From: Cryptomeria japonica | Lineage: Eukaryota; Streptophyta; Pinopsida; Cupressales; Cupressaceae | Length of the DNA: 60,000 nt | Direction: 5' to 3' | Assembly: GCF_030272615.1 (NCBI RefSeq) | Contig: NC_081415.1 | Span: forward strand, 367,768,667 to 367,828,666 | Part shown: in pieces, positions 57,288 to 60,000 of the stretch | How the letters are laid out: each line of letters opens with the position of its first letter | How positions within the stretch are numbered: position 1 is the first letter of the stretch | Notes under the pieces: generated by a model | The model's input: the letters and a program-made list of their open reading frames with translations, nothing else | Told to the model about the DNA's origin: nothing | Database searches by the model: none | Position numbers and translations under genes: made by a program

Positions 57288-59299
57288 ACTTCATCATAAG
57301 TGTAGGCTATTTCTCCTAGATTGCCTAACTGTATCAGTTGTTTCGCTGCTGCCTGTTCATCTCCTATGTGAATAGGGGATTGGGATGGAGAGTACAAAGG
57401 TGTATCAGATTGTACTTCTTTTCCTACTCTCTGCTTCTTTGGGCTCTCTTGGATGTCAATGATATCTTGTATCTTCATCTTTCCTTTTGAGGTAGAGGGC
57501 TCCCCTGTTGTAGGCATCAACACACTATAATTAGATTTCTTGTCCAATGTATAGTCACCAGGAGGGATTGCTCTAGTGGAGGTAGAAATACATAGAACCA
57601 TTCTTTCCTTTTTAGGGTTTCTTTTAATCATAGCCTCCTTCTTTTCTTTCAGAGTCTACATTACATCCTCAAAGTAAACAATTAGGAACTTTATTTTCTC
57701 CTCAAAAAGGAAAAAGCTAGACAATGGGTCATAGCTGGCATCAAACTGATGTACAAAATCTAACACTTTTTTATAAGCCACCCATTTTTCCTTCCTCAGC
57801 TCTTGCTCATCTAGATCAAACTCATTTCTAATGAGGTCTTCAGGAAACTGAAATTGATGGGTTCTACCTCTGCACACTGCTCTCTTTCTAAACATGCCAT
57901 TGAAGAAGCCTTTTGGATCGGCACACCTGGATATTGCAGTGGACAAATGAGAAGGTTTGAGAAAATATTAAAAACAATTCCAACCTCCCCTGGTTATTAT
58001 AAATTGGTGGGCTATGGTAACCGTAGGGAAAATAGTCCCTTTACCCCTACTTGTCTGTTCTACCTCTTGTACACTACCAATTTCTCTGAGGACTTCGGCA
58101 ATTCCCACTTTGAGAGGGACTTGATAGGGCAATAAGAATGGAGTGCCTCTGAAACCGAAAACTCTAAATACTATGGATACAGGGTATAGGTAAATATCAC
58201 CCCAATTATGAACAATCTTTATACTTTCTGCAAATTCTTTTGGTCTAACAAATTCCAAAAGAACCTTGGGGATTCTTGGGTTTTCTGAGCAGAGGAGAGT
58301 CCTAATCTTTGATGCAAAATATTTATCAAATTTTTAAAAAATGGTATCATCTCTTTCCCATGATAGTACAGTGCTCCATAGTTGCACTAGCATCTTTTCT
58401 CCATCCTTCTCTTTTATAAGGTCCATCCCACTTGCAAAATAATCACCACCTTTGAATAAAAATAGATGCATGAGTAGTGAATACCATCCAAAAGGCCTAT
58501 CCACCTTTCCACTCTTTATTCCTATCAATCCTCCATGAATAACATCAGTAATAAAAGAAGCATAATCAAAGGTTACTGCAAGAGAAGGATTCAAAATCTA
58601 AGCAATCATTAGCAAGTAGTGATTTGGCATATTTGCCTCAGCATCCTCTCCTAAAATCTGGCAAAGTGACCAATACATTCCCTTAGCCCTAAGGGTGAAC
58701 AGATTCAATGAGAAGGGCTCTTCAGTGTTGGGTCCTACAACTGTCAACCCACCTATCTTCACAAAAAATTCCTTAAGAGGCCCATTTCTAAGGTGGTTCC
58801 TCTGTGCACTATATACTTGAGCTAATGATTTGAAGTTAATGGGTTCCAAAAAATTGGTAAACTCATTGAGCCCAAAAGCACTTCTGAAATCCTCTTTATT
58901 GATTTCAATGAGGGCTTTCTCATTTATGTCCCTAATGCTCCTTGTGACTGGATCATAATTATGTGCAATTTGAGTCAATAGATTCATATCCATGAATACT
59001 CCTAGAACTACCAATTTTCCAACATCTAACTCCCAAATGCTATTCTGCGGGGCTGGAGAATTTCTCATTCCGAATCCAACTTTGAATAACCCCAACCCAG
59101 ACAACCTAGCCTATGGATCTCTCAACCAATTACCCTTATCATATAACCCTTCTCCTATTTTCAAATGAGGAGCTCTTGGCACTGATTCTTTCACCTTCGA
59201 CGCCTGATTAGTCAATAATGTCACCTGCTCAAGAAAATCATCACAAATGGCCCTCTCCTGATAATTAACTTTCCTGGAAAATTATCTCTTAGGTGCCAT
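57288..59299 (-). pseudogene. Element E ORF, N-terminal 670 codons (unknown protein)
   Basis: From ATG 59299 (MAPKR) one frame holds for 2,012 bases with no frameshift and only about six stops. These are TAA at codon 6, TAG at about 59108, TAG at 58598-58600, TAA near 58332, TAA near 57966 and TAG near 57654. Segments include WELDVGKLVVLGVFMDMNLL, IAHNYDPVTRSIRDINEKAL, NLFTLRAKGMYWSLCQILGE, DRPFGWYSLLMHLFLFKGGD and IVHNWGDIYLYPVS. The end is Ser/Pro-rich with a basic KKQRVGKE stretch. The mix of hydrophobic helices with conserved Trp/Gly looks like a folded protein, but I recognise no family. It is not RT, integrase or protease. Loss by point stops in an intact frame suggests fairly recent decay. 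Confidence 0.6.
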
Positions 59300-59562
59300 T
59301 TTTTGATATGCAAGCAATTAAAATACTACCCCCAACTGGTTCTGTGACAAATCAAGACCTTAATTAAAACACACCACAAAGAAATTGCCACACAAGAGTA
59401 CAAGAAAACCTATTTTTAGCTCGAAGGACTCCGCTCTACAACTAAATTGACTTGCTTTGTATTTTAAGAAAATAGCTCTGTATCTGCTCCTCTGCAACAA
59501 TTAATTAAAATGATACCTTCATCCAGTTGATAGGAGATCATGTATGGTACCCAGGCTCTTAA

Positions 59563-59579
59563 CTATGACATTGATACCA
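59563..59579 (-). other. Possible element E primer-binding site
   Basis: Minus strand TGGTATCAATGTCATAG; the first eight bases match the tRNA-iMet-type site and the rest differ. It lies 264 bases upstream of the E ORF start. Confidence 0.45.
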
Positions 59580-59581
59580 CA

Positions 59582-60000
59582 TGCTTTGGTCATCCCTTCA
59601 AAATTGAATTCCTGAGAGAATTCAAATTTTTTGCTCCAACGGATCACAACATTCCTACACATTCTTTCCTTTCGCTCTTTCACTGTTTCACAAAGCATAA
59701 CCTTCGAGCAATTTCATTAAACGAAATCATGCCAACTATTCAATCAAAAGAAACTTAACCGGCCTTTACACCGACTTAACAGCCTTTCCTTCGTGTTGGG
59801 CCCTACCTCCTTTAAGGGATACCTTTATGCTTTCTTTACTTATGCCACCTTTTCATTGGTTACTGACTACCACATGGCACTCAACCATTGGCTTTAGAAA
59901 ACCATTCAAGCCTAGTTCAATGTCAGCCACGTGTCTCTCCCTTATAACCGTTGGCTACACCTTGGTGGGCTCTCAACTTCTTCTAAAACCACGTGTCCAT
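59582..60000 (-). repeat. Possible element E 5' LTR (runs off the window)
   Basis: If the primer-like site is right, the LTR ends (minus strand) ...CCAAAGCA at 59582 and extends beyond the window. No gene seen; the region is A/C/T-mixed with no repeat partner in the window. Confidence 0.35.

Larger units (their letters stand above)
43739..59581 (-). mobile_element. Element E: minus-strand retroelement with one very long unknown ORF, split by D
   Basis: An ORF from ATG 59299 on the minus strand is split at 57288/45371 by element D and ends near 43739. Upstream of it, TGGTATCAATGTCATAG (minus strand, 59579-59563) resembles a tRNA-iMet primer site, 2 bases after a CA that would end an LTR. The matching 3' LTR was not found on the left, so E may be truncated. 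Calling it an LTR element is inference from the primer-like site and repeat-like decay. Confidence 0.5.

Overview
This window is plant nuclear DNA made almost entirely of nested LTR retrotransposons. I see no convincing host gene, tRNA, rRNA or CRISPR array. Long LTRs, plant tRNA-iMet-type primer sites, SIRE-like Copia proteins, Ty3/Gypsy Gag and protease remnants and a plant mobile domain (PMD) point to a seed plant with a large repeat-rich genome. A conifer or other gymnosperm is plausible, but the sequence alone does not prove it.

Left nest (1-40805). An old plus-strand Ty3/Gypsy element, G1 (protease at 78-443), is split twice. First, a young minus-strand element ('PMD element', 891-13382) sits inside it, with two 1529-bp LTRs that I see differing at 3 sites and a perfect CAAAC target duplication. 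It has no reverse transcriptase. Its sense strand carries a roughly 940-codon Pro/Gln-rich ORF (9621-6799), and the opposite strand carries a PMD gene (2813-4212, probably with one intron). Second, G1's LTR (starting at 15396) is split by Copia element A (15564-35083). A is split in its RT by Copia-type element B (20558-32550, TSD GATCA), and B is split in its second ORF by Copia element C (23912-30225). That gives four levels: G1 > A > B > C. After A, the G1-type LTR appears to resume at 35084 and lead into a Gypsy gag (38317-40026), so one LTR is flanked by internal sequence on both sides.

Middle (40806-43738). A 477-bp Copia LTR with TATA box and primer site (F) is followed by an AT-rich leader with no gene I can support.

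Right nest (43739-60000). Minus-strand element E carries one very long, unrecognised ORF of about 1,200 codons, damaged mostly by point stop codons. It is split by element D (45372-57287), which has about 4.3-kb LTRs and a 3.3-kb non-coding interior, the layout of a LARD. E's primer site is near 59563-59579 and its LTR runs off the window.

How the parts relate: only C, and in decayed form A, encode recognisable protease, integrase, RT and RNase H. The PMD element, B, D and E look non-autonomous and would need enzymes supplied from elsewhere. The most unusual object is the PMD element: an antisense PMD gene, a large unknown sense ORF, and matching arrays of an 11-bp motif at about 20-bp spacing near both ends of its interior.
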